DNA of 6,068 nt, from the NCBI GenBank assembly GCA_017547265.1, contig JAFYQC010000007.1, positions 1 to 6,068 on the forward strand, in the 5' to 3' direction. How positions within the stretch are numbered: the stretch's first letter is position 1; every line of letters starts with the position of its first letter. Below the pieces are notes generated by a model. The model was given only the letters and a program-made list of their open reading frames with translations, had not been told where the DNA came from and did not search any database. Shown here one piece after another: positions 1-5,306 of this stretch. The position numbers were made by a program, and so were the translations under genes. The stretch comes from Kiritimatiellia bacterium (GTDB taxonomy: Bacteria; Verrucomicrobiota; Kiritimatiellia; RFP12; UBA1067).

Positions 1-217
1 CAAGTCGGGTGAGCCCATTAAGTATGCCGCCGCGCTTGGTGTCGCATGGAGCGTCGGCTTTAAGGGCAATTACGACTACCGTGAAATTGTGAAGGGCAAT
101 GCCAATGGGAATACATCGGCTACTGACGGCGACACGCAAAAATACGCCTTCCGCCTTGATGGTAGACCCATTGATTTTTCTGTTGCCGCCGACGACGGCA
201 CGACCCATCCACAGTAG
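1..217 (+). CDS. C-terminal end of a large YcxB/GspG-like family protein (copy 1, 5' truncated by window)
   Basis: An open frame enters the window (first full codon at base 2) and ends at TAG 215-217, giving 71 residues. They align with residues 600-660 of the complete protein at 2455-4470. Shared blocks are KSGEP-x-KY, AALGV-x-WS-x-G, YDYREI and DTQKYAFRL-x-G-x-PI, with roughly 60% identity by eye. The last dozen residues (ending DDGTTHPQ) differ from the other copy. The piece carries the end of the GspG-like motif: G-x-P-x-x-Y followed by W-S-x-G. It was therefore probably a full paralogue with an N-terminal membrane part upstream of the window. The function is unknown. It lies 26 bp upstream of the LRR gene and was probably co-transcribed with it. 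The homology is clear; an intact upstream part is assumed. Confidence 0.85.
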   Translation, partial: KSGEPIKYAAALGVAWSVGFKGNYDYREIVKGNANGNTSATDGDTQKYAFRLDGRPIDFSVAADDGTTHPQ

Positions 218-230
218 TCTTGGGGCAAGC

Positions 231-237
231 AAAGGAG
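231..237 (+). promoter_or_regulatory. Ribosome binding site of the LRR gene
   Basis: AAAGGAG lies 6 bp before ATG 244. It fixes the LRR start and places it just after the signal-peptide-compatible methionine, with no competing upstream start in frame. Confidence 0.75.
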
Positions 238-243
238 CGATAA

Positions 244-1653
244 ATGCAAAAGCCATTGATTACGCTTGTTGCTGCAACGATGGTGGTGTTTGCAGCCAGC
301 GCCGACACGGAAATTGTCGACGGCATCGAGTGGACCTTTGTGCGCAGTGCCGGGGAGTCGTCCATTTTCAATTTTTCCTACAGCTCCGCCATACCCGCTG
401 ATACGTCGGGCGCAATCGTCGTCCCGTCAACGCTGGGAGGATGTCCCGTGACGGCCATCGGAGACCTTGCGTTTGCCGCTTGCAGCGGTTTGACGAGCGT
501 GATGATACCTAACTCCGTGACGCGCATTGGCGATAGTGCGTTTGTTGCTTGCAGCGGGCTTGCAAGCGTGACTATACCCGACAGCGTGACTAGCATAGGT
601 AGATATGCGTTTGCCGCTTGCGGCGGCATCAAGAGCGTAACGGTGCCTCAGAGCGTCTGCTCCGGGCAACTGGCGACTGTGTTCCCTTCCTCGTATCAGG
701 CGATAACCAACGTCGTCGTCTCCGACGGTGTTACGAGCATTGGAGACAATGCGTTTTCTGGGTGTAGAGCACTTGTGGGCATGTTGATACCTGATGGCGT
801 GACGAGTATCGGGGAGGGAGCATTCAGTGGCTGTAATGAAGCACTCTACGACACGACGACGATCCCTGGCGTTCGACTGGTGGATGGCTGGGCGGTCGGT
901 GGCACTGATGACCTTGCCGGCGACTTGAGCCTGGTCGATGTTCGCGGCATTGTGGATTATGCGTTTGAAGAATCGTATTATCTAACGAGCGTTGCAATCC
1001 CCGTCGGTTTGCCGGGCATCGGCGAGGGGGCCTTTTGCCTCTGCGAGGGATTGACGAATGTGACAATCGGCTCGGGTGTGACATGCATCGGAGCGTTCGC
1101 GTTCTATGGTTGTGCAGGTCTCCGCGAGGTGACGATTCCTGCAGGGGTGGCGAACATTGGGGATGGAGCATTTTCCGATTGCAGTGGATTGACGAACGTC
1201 GTTTTCGCAGGGAATGCACCGTCCGCCGAGGATTCGGCCTTTGGATTCGTTGGACAGGATTGCATCGCCACGGTTTTGCGGTCGTCGACTGGCTGGGGCG
1301 TAGAAGAGGGGGCGCAGTGGCATGGCCTGACAATCGTGTATTCCGACGGGGCCGATGACGGATTGGTCTTTGAGGTTGTTGATTTTGCAGTAGAGACGGA
1401 GGTGCGAGGGAACGTTGTCGTGAGCCGTATGATCGTCGGTGTGATCGCGAAGGACGGCGATCAGTCGGTCCAAGGGGATGCTGGGAGAGTCGCAGAGATG
1501 TTCGAGGCGACGAGCGACTTCGGCGACTGGGACGGCGCGGCGAAACTGACGCCGATGGTCGAGGTGTTGGAAGGCGACGGCGCCACGATGCGCTTCAGGG
1601 TGACGCCCGGCGACGGCACGGCCTCAAGCGCGTTCCTGCGGATACGGAAGTAG
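244..1653 (+). CDS. Secreted BspA-type leucine-rich-repeat protein (LRR_5 family)
   Basis: The product has 469 residues. Residues 1-20 form a signal peptide: a lysine near the start, a hydrophobic core and a likely cut after ASA (20|21). Residues 21-68 are a small N-terminal cap. Residues 69-326 hold BspA-like repeats of about 23 residues with the pattern V-T-x-I-G-x-x-A-F-x-x-C-x-x-L-x-x-V-x-I-P-x-x. The AF pair appears at 76, 99, 122, 170, 193, 240, 263, 286 and 309. Two stretches are degenerate (138-162 and 199-230). Residues 340-367 hold a closing block (STGWGV...W-x-G-L-T-I-V-Y). Residues 370-469 form a separate beta-rich C-terminal module ending FLRIRK. Proteins of this family are surface-exposed or secreted and often bind host or polymer ligands; the ligand here is unknown. 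The C-terminal module may be an export or anchoring tail, which is inferred. The gene sits 26 bp after copy 1 and 27 bp before the membrane gene. Confidence 0.9.
   Translation: MQKPLITLVAATMVVFAASADTEIVDGIEWTFVRSAGESSIFNFSYSSAIPADTSGAIVVPSTLGGCPVTAIGDLAFAACSGLTSVMIPNSVTRIGDSAFVACSGLASVTIPDSVTSIGRYAFAACGGIKSVTVPQSVCSGQLATVFPSSYQAITNVVVSDGVTSIGDNAFSGCRALVGMLIPDGVTSIGEGAFSGCNEALYDTTTIPGVRLVDGWAVGGTDDLAGDLSLVDVRGIVDYAFEESYYLTSVAIPVGLPGIGEGAFCLCEGLTNVTIGSGVTCIGAFAFYGCAGLREVTIPAGVANIGDGAFSDCSGLTNVVFAGNAPSAEDSAFGFVGQDCIATVLRSSTGWGVEEGAQWHGLTIVYSDGADDGLVFEVVDFAVETEVRGNVVVSRMIVGVIAKDGDQSVQGDAGRVAEMFEATSDFGDWDGAAKLTPMVEVLEGDGATMRFRVTPGDGTASSAFLRIRK
448..1221 (+). repeat. In-gene 69-bp leucine-rich repeats
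   Basis: The codon for the A of the AF pair recurs at 469, 538 and 607, then 751 and 820, then 961, 1030, 1099 and 1168, exactly 69 bp apart within each block. Between blocks the spacing is 144 bp and 141 bp, that is two units plus 6 or 3 bp. Neighbouring units share nucleotide blocks, for example GCGTTTG-x-x-GCTTGC at 469 and 538. These are coding repeats of the LRR_5 fold, not a separate element. Confidence 0.85.
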
Positions 1654-1665
1654 ACAATAAAGGCC

Positions 1666-1674
1666 AAGGGAGGG
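1666..1674 (+). promoter_or_regulatory. Ribosome binding site of the polytopic membrane protein gene
   Basis: AAGGGAGGG lies 6 bp before ATG 1681. It supports that start over the in-frame methionine at codon 22. Confidence 0.7.
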
Positions 1675-1680
1675 TTAGTC

Positions 1681-2379
1681 ATGTTTTCATTGATCAATTC
1701 GCTGTTCACGCCGCTCAAGGCGTTCTGCCAGCTGGTTCTTAACATGTTTGTGCGGATGTTCCCGCGCGGCGTGCTGTGGAACCTCCTCGGACTGGTGGCA
1801 TTTGTCGTGGCGATGGCGGCGGCGTTGTACCTGCTTGTGCTGATCCTTCGCAAGTTGCATTCCGGCGACTATATGCGGCAGGTCACATGGCCATATACAA
1901 TCAACTATGTCGTATTGGGTGCGGCGCTTGGAATCGCGGGTCTTGTCAATCCTGTCGACGACGAGTGGAGGACGATTCTCTATGTCGCGTTTGCCGGCTG
2001 GACTGCTATTGCGCTGCTGCTGATGGTGCGGAGAATTTTCACTCTTGAAACCCCGCCGCACTCAAAGTTATTTTACCTTGTCATTGGCTTGGCGTATTGT
2101 GCGGAGATGCTGGTCATCGGGATGTTTTCGATCTTGATTGTCTATGCAGCGATTGCCGTCGTTGCCATAGTCGTCGTAGGGCTAGGGGTTGTTGCAGGGG
2201 GGATGAAGTCGATGTTCCCGCAATCCTCTGGCGGCGGTGGCGGTAGAACGGCGTCGCGGCGCGAAGCCACTTTGGATGACGGAACCAGGGTCGTTGAAGA
2301 GGGGATTGGCTGGAGAGAGGTCGGTGGTTCCAGAACATACAACGAGAATATGGATGGAACTCTTTCAAGGACATCGTAA
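1681..2379 (+). CDS. Polytopic inner-membrane protein with soluble C-terminal tail, function unknown
   Basis: The product has 232 residues and no family I can name. Residues 1-30 are an amphipathic lead-in. Hydrophobic segments lie at about 32-56, 73-90, 97-117, 130-150 and 151-174, so there are probably four or five membrane helices; the last two are nearly continuous. Basic residues follow segments 1 (R57, K58) and 3 (R117, R118). A flexible SSGGGGGR linker at 182-189 leads to a hydrophilic tail (190-232) that reads LDDGTRV...GWREVGGSRTYNENMDG. This resembles short beta-strand 'DGT...' tails more than any enzyme. No catalytic motif is visible. The gene lies 27 bp after the secreted LRR gene, so a role at the membrane connected with the exported neighbours is reasonable but only inferred. 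The N-terminal methionine at codon 22 is a less likely start because it lacks the strong ribosome binding site. Confidence 0.75.
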   Translation: MFSLINSLFTPLKAFCQLVLNMFVRMFPRGVLWNLLGLVAFVVAMAAALYLLVLILRKLHSGDYMRQVTWPYTINYVVLGAALGIAGLVNPVDDEWRTILYVAFAGWTAIALLLMVRRIFTLETPPHSKLFYLVIGLAYCAEMLVIGMFSILIVYAAIAVVAIVVVGLGVVAGGMKSMFPQSSGGGGGRTASRREATLDDGTRVVEEGIGWREVGGSRTYNENMDGTLSRTS

Positions 2380-2399
2380 CGAAGAATACCCCATGTGCT

Positions 2400-2440
2400 C
2401 CTGCCGTGTCAAGCGTGTTCCTGAGGATAAAAAGAAGTAG
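2400..2440 (+). pseudogene. Possible decayed remnant of an LRR-protein 3' end
   Basis: The sequence TCAAGCGTGTTCCTGAGGAT (from 2409) followed by A-rich bases and AAGTAG matches the 3' end of the LRR gene (TCAAGCGCGTTCCTGCGGAT...GGAAGTAG, ending 1653). In the frame of base 2406 it reads V-S-S-V-F-L-R-I-K, very like S-S-A-F-L-R-I-R-K at the LRR C-terminus, but the frame is one base out of step with the TAG at 2438-2440. It has no start or body of its own. A short chance match cannot be excluded. Confidence 0.35.
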
Positions 2441-2441
2441 G

Positions 2442-2454
2442 AAAGGATCAAGCA
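2442..2454 (+). promoter_or_regulatory. Ribosome binding site and leader shared with family copy 3
   Basis: AAAGGA at 2442-2447 is followed by TCAAGCA and ATG 2455. Copy 3 has AAAGGAGCAAGCA before its ATG at 5307. The leader is therefore conserved along with the coding sequence, which fixes both starts and suggests that the duplicated unit includes the translation signal. Confidence 0.7.
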
Positions 2455-3186
2455 ATGGAACTAAACTACACAGTTGAGAAGAGCGAGAAAGAAACGGTCA
2501 AGCTGTTTCTGCGTCGGCGAGGGTTTCTGAACGTCTTGCGAGTCGGAGTGGCAGTATTGGCGGTATTCTGGCCAGTCGCATGTTCTTTCTGCGCGATTGC
2601 TTTAGTGGATGACATCGGGAGCATCATCGGAATCACAGTCGCTGGTGTGCTTGTGTTGTGTCTGTGCTTTTGGGCTTTCGACAAGTGGCTTACAAACGGC
2701 CCTAGACATGCTTACCGCCAACGTAAGACGCACAAAGTCGAGTATCGGCTGACTGACGATGTTCTTGCTTTTACCATCGGGGAAACGTCGTTTTCGTCGC
2801 CATGGAACAATGTGGCGAAGAAATTCAAACTCTACAGCGACGCGCTGATCCTGTTCGGCAAGGACCTGCCGTTTGAAGCGCAGTGTATTCCAGATTGGCG
2901 CGGCCACGGCGTGGGGCGGAATGAACTTGTTGCCGCATTGGATAAGGCTGGGTTGAAGAAAATCTGGAAGAAACGCTTCAAGATCCTTATTGGGCTTGCT
3001 GTGGCGCCCATGGTGTTGGCGGTGTTGCTTACAATCTACTTCTGCATTGGTGGAATCGAGTGGGGTGACTGGACGATTCCAAACGAGTCTGCGTTGCGGC
3101 TTGAGCTGCACGAAGTGCCAGATGAGGAGAATGCCTATTTGGCGTTTCAGGCTTTGACAAATCTCTATCACGTCGCAGAAGGTGAT
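2455..3186 (+). repeat. Paralogous segment duplicated at 5307-6047
   Basis: The first 244 codons of copy 2 match the first 247 of copy 3. Conservation is high at residues 1-25 and 85-244 and low across helices 1 and 2. A 26-bp run (3040-3065 and 5901-5926) is identical at the nucleotide level. The C-terminal end of copy 2 (4252-4440) likewise matches bases 1-190. Confidence 0.85.
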
Positions 3187-4470
3187 TGGAACTCAGGGGA
3201 GGTTTCCGACAAAAAATTTGTAAGCCTATACAAGAATCCGTTCTTTTCAGAAGGGGACGATGAATCCATGGAGGCGTGGTCCGCCATCCGCGGCGATCCT
3301 TCTTCGCCAGGTCGTGCTGCGAGGATTCTTGCCGACAACGCGAAGTTCTTTGAAGGCTTCCGAAAGTCGTTGTCACTTAAAGGTTATGCAGAAGCTGACA
3401 AGAGGCGGGAGGACGCAAAAAGAAAAAGTGAAGGCAAGAACCCGTGGATATCCTATTTGCCTCTTTACAAGCCATTCATTGACTTTGCGCAACTTGTCGC
3501 GTTTAGGTCGCAAGTTGCAATAGAGAAAGGTGACATTGAACCTGCCGCTTCCGATATAAGCGAAATACACTCTTTGGGGCAACTTGTTATGGCTAATGGA
3601 GAATCGCTTGTAACATATCTTGTCGGAGCTTTGATTGAGAAAATTGCCTTCAAGAAGATGTGCGATGCTGTGGCATTGGGCAGCGCTACTGACGAGATTA
3701 TTGAGCGGTTCGGCAAGATGGTCGCCGTGAGCGAGGCCAATGCACCCTCGGCCTGGGAGCGAGCGCTAAAGACAGAGATCGCAATGCATTTTGAAGGTGT
3801 AGAATGGGCGTGTAATCATCCAGATTTTGTCTTTAGTTGGATGCTTAATGCTTACATTCTCGATTCGTTGGATACTTCGCCTTCACGTGCGGGGCGAATG
3901 CTATCCAATTGGCCTGGGTTCGCCAAATTTGCCTTTCACCGTCGCGAGATGCTATATCGCCAGGCCATGCTTGATCGCGCTATGCTTGCGGGCGATGATG
4001 ACCTGACGGAAATGATTTTGCGCGAGATTCCTCGCAGTATATTCCTGCCAAATTGTGTAGGCAACAACATGATTTCCGGGACATGTCCTATTTTAAGTCC
4101 GTTTAGTAAAGAGGGCAGTCTGAACCGTCTTCGTCCGCGTCTCGTACTCGCCTCGGAGAAATGGCGCAGGGCGCATGGTGGTGAGAACCCGCCGTCGCTT
4201 GAAGCGCTCGTTCCTGACTATCTTGCCGCCGTCCCAAGGGATCCGTGGAGCAAGTCTGGCGAGCCCATGAAGTACGATGCAGCGCTGGGTGTGGTCTGGA
4301 GCATTGGCAAAGATGGCAAGTACGACTATCGTGAGATTGCGAAAGACCTTTCCGCGACTGGAAACAAGGCATCCATTTACGATGACACGCAAAAATATGC
4401 CTTCCGGCTTGGTGGTAAACCGATAGGCTTTGGCGATGGCAATGTAATTAAAGAGGGGAGCAAACAATGA
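2455..4470 (+). CDS. Large membrane protein: YcxB-like N-terminus, helical ectodomain, GspG-like C-terminal motif (copy 2, complete)
   Basis: The product has 671 residues. Residues 1-30 are polar and charged. Membrane helices lie at about 31-50 and 56-76. Residues 84-167 resemble the YcxB-like domain: HKVEYRLTDD...SFSSPWNNV, a short strand LILFGKDL, then CIPDW and a closing helix. A third helix spans about 176-200 and is followed by the near-invariant IEWGDWTIP. Residues 211-560 are soluble and mostly helical (lysine- and alanine-rich, e.g. 289-326), with a possible TPR-like character that I cannot confirm. Residues 580-625 read PPSLEALVPDYL, VPRDPW, GEPMKY, WSIGKDGKYD. This is close to the calcium-binding C-terminal part of type II secretion pseudopilin GspG and related planctomycete/verrucomicrobial tails. 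No signal peptide and no enzyme motif are seen. The likely topology is YcxB-like part inside and the long region outside. Function unknown. Confidence 0.85.
   Translation: MELNYTVEKSEKETVKLFLRRRGFLNVLRVGVAVLAVFWPVACSFCAIALVDDIGSIIGITVAGVLVLCLCFWAFDKWLTNGPRHAYRQRKTHKVEYRLTDDVLAFTIGETSFSSPWNNVAKKFKLYSDALILFGKDLPFEAQCIPDWRGHGVGRNELVAALDKAGLKKIWKKRFKILIGLAVAPMVLAVLLTIYFCIGGIEWGDWTIPNESALRLELHEVPDEENAYLAFQALTNLYHVAEGDWNSGEVSDKKFVSLYKNPFFSEGDDESMEAWSAIRGDPSSPGRAARILADNAKFFEGFRKSLSLKGYAEADKRREDAKRKSEGKNPWISYLPLYKPFIDFAQLVAFRSQVAIEKGDIEPAASDISEIHSLGQLVMANGESLVTYLVGALIEKIAFKKMCDAVALGSATDEIIERFGKMVAVSEANAPSAWERALKTEIAMHFEGVEWACNHPDFVFSWMLNAYILDSLDTSPSRAGRMLSNWPGFAKFAFHRREMLYRQAMLDRAMLAGDDDLTEMILREIPRSIFLPNCVGNNMISGTCPILSPFSKEGSLNRLRPRLVLASEKWRRAHGGENPPSLEALVPDYLAAVPRDPWSKSGEPMKYDAALGVVWSIGKDGKYDYREIAKDLSATGNKASIYDDTQKYAFRLGGKPIGFGDGNVIKEGSKQ
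4452..4470 (+). promoter_or_regulatory. Ribosome binding site and 4-bp stop/start overlap
   Basis: AGAGGGGAG (4452-4460) precedes ATG 4467. The ATGA at 4467-4470 is both the start of the downstream gene and the TGA stop of the upstream gene. This arrangement usually gives translational coupling, so the two proteins are probably made in linked amounts. Confidence 0.75.
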
Positions 4471-5276
4471 AGAAACTTATGATGTGGATAATGGTGGCTT
4501 GTGTTCTTGGAATTGCGGCAATAACCCAGGGATGTTTGGTTCAGTGTGTGACAGAATCAAGATACGCGGACGAGCCAATGCATGTATTGGCGAATATTCG
4601 TACAAAAATTGGTCTGTATCAATATGAAAAGGATTTGCTTCCTTGTATTGCAACAAACGAAGTCGAAAATGGATATGATACAGGCAAGGTCGCTAGTCCC
4701 CAAGTAGAGACGTGGATTTCTGTTGATTCGAAAACTGCGACAAGACCATCGGCGGATCATGCAAACGCGTACTTGTACAGAATGGCGTCTTGCCCCTTGC
4801 CAAGAGGCGAGCCATCCTTCAATGGCTTGGCGGTTTCCGATCACGAATCAGGAAGAGTTTCTAAGAAGGTGCATTTCGGGGCTCTTGTTGACATTGACAG
4901 CCAAGATCTTCGTGGCAAGTATTCGAATCCCAGGCAGTTTCAGTATTTGGTAATGAGGAACGGAGATGGGTGTTTTGCATATTTTGCCGGATGTTTTGGT
5001 GATGGCAATGTATTGCCTAATGGAACTGGCTATGCTGTATGCGAAATCGTCTCACATAAGCCAATGGGCAAATATAGGGGTGTCTGGGAGCGCTATGTTC
5101 CAAAGGGACACCGTCAAATTGGTTTCGCTACTGCCGACCCTAAGGCGGTGACCGATCCAAAAAGTTGGCAAGGTTGCCATGTGCCAGAGAAATCCTTATT
5201 CGACAATATGTCAGATAAAGACAGATTGACGAAACTTGTCAAGCAAATGGAGGAATACGGCTGGAAGTTCAACTGA
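4467..5276 (+). CDS. Exported or lipid-anchored protein of unknown family
   Basis: The product has 269 residues. It starts MKKLMMW and has a hydrophobic core to residue 19, then ITQGC at 19-23. That is an imperfect lipobox: the -3 position is T rather than L, so either lipoprotein processing at C23 or simple anchoring is possible. The mature part has eight cysteines (23, 27, 60, 109, 169, 176, 192, 237), enough for disulfides outside the cytoplasm. Residues 37-60 (MHVLANIRTKIGLYQYEKDLLPC) loosely resemble the helix-to-loop stretch that follows the membrane helix in pseudopilins, but the classical pilin cleavage site is absent. The C-terminus (248-269) is a charged helix. The sequence appears more AT-rich by eye than the LRR gene. 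The overlap with copy 2 suggests a functional partner of that protein. I do not recognise the family. Confidence 0.8.
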   Translation: MKKLMMWIMVACVLGIAAITQGCLVQCVTESRYADEPMHVLANIRTKIGLYQYEKDLLPCIATNEVENGYDTGKVASPQVETWISVDSKTATRPSADHANAYLYRMASCPLPRGEPSFNGLAVSDHESGRVSKKVHFGALVDIDSQDLRGKYSNPRQFQYLVMRNGDGCFAYFAGCFGDGNVLPNGTGYAVCEIVSHKPMGKYRGVWERYVPKGHRQIGFATADPKAVTDPKSWQGCHVPEKSLFDNMSDKDRLTKLVKQMEEYGWKFN

Positions 5277-5287
5277 GCTGAACTTTC
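5263..5287 (+). other. Weak hairpin spanning the stop codon of the exported-protein gene
   Basis: AAGTTCA (5265-5271) pairs with TGAACTT (5279-5285), extended by a G-T and a G-C pair. The loop contains the TGA stop. It is followed by CCCC rather than a T run, so it is not a standard terminator. At most it could trim expression of copy 3. Confidence 0.35.
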
Positions 5288-5293
5288 CCCTTG

Positions 5294-5306
5294 AAAGGAG
5301 CAAGCA
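5294..5306 (+). promoter_or_regulatory. Ribosome binding site of family copy 3
   Basis: AAAGGAG (5294-5300) lies 6 bp before ATG 5307, in the same leader as that of copy 2. Confidence 0.75.

Noticed and set aside
99..401. Plus-strand 100-codon frame at 99-401
   Set aside because: It overlaps the real end of copy 1 and the start of the LRR gene in another frame, with no protein-like features.
448..1221. Regularly spaced repeats as a possible CRISPR array or minisatellite
   Set aside because: The 69-bp period is a whole number of codons, the repeats vary at third positions, and they encode the LRR_5 consensus.
824..1473. Two long minus-strand open frames (824-1333 and 982-1473) opposite the LRR gene
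   Set aside because: Their openness follows from the repetitive codons of the LRR gene. They are rich in P, R, H and S, have no family likeness, and overlap a clear gene.
1461..2061. Minus-strand open frames at 1461-1853 and 1687-2061
   Set aside because: They lie opposite the end of the LRR gene and the membrane protein. They are low-quality arginine/histidine-rich translations without a convincing start or neighbour logic.
2237..2440. Plus-strand 67-codon frame ending VPEDKKK
   Set aside because: It mostly overlaps the membrane-protein gene in another frame and has no good ribosome binding site. Its stop is probably the relic stop of the LRR-tail remnant.
2602..3171. Minus-strand 189-codon frame opposite copy 2
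   Set aside because: It is a shadow of a gene whose frame is confirmed by conservation with copy 3.
4467..4505. Lipobox at C12 of the exported protein
   Set aside because: It leaves too short a hydrophobic core. C23 is a better, though imperfect, candidate.
5263..5290. Rho-independent terminator before copy 3
   Set aside because: The stem is AT-rich and there is no T run after it. The downstream gene has a strong ribosome binding site and close spacing.
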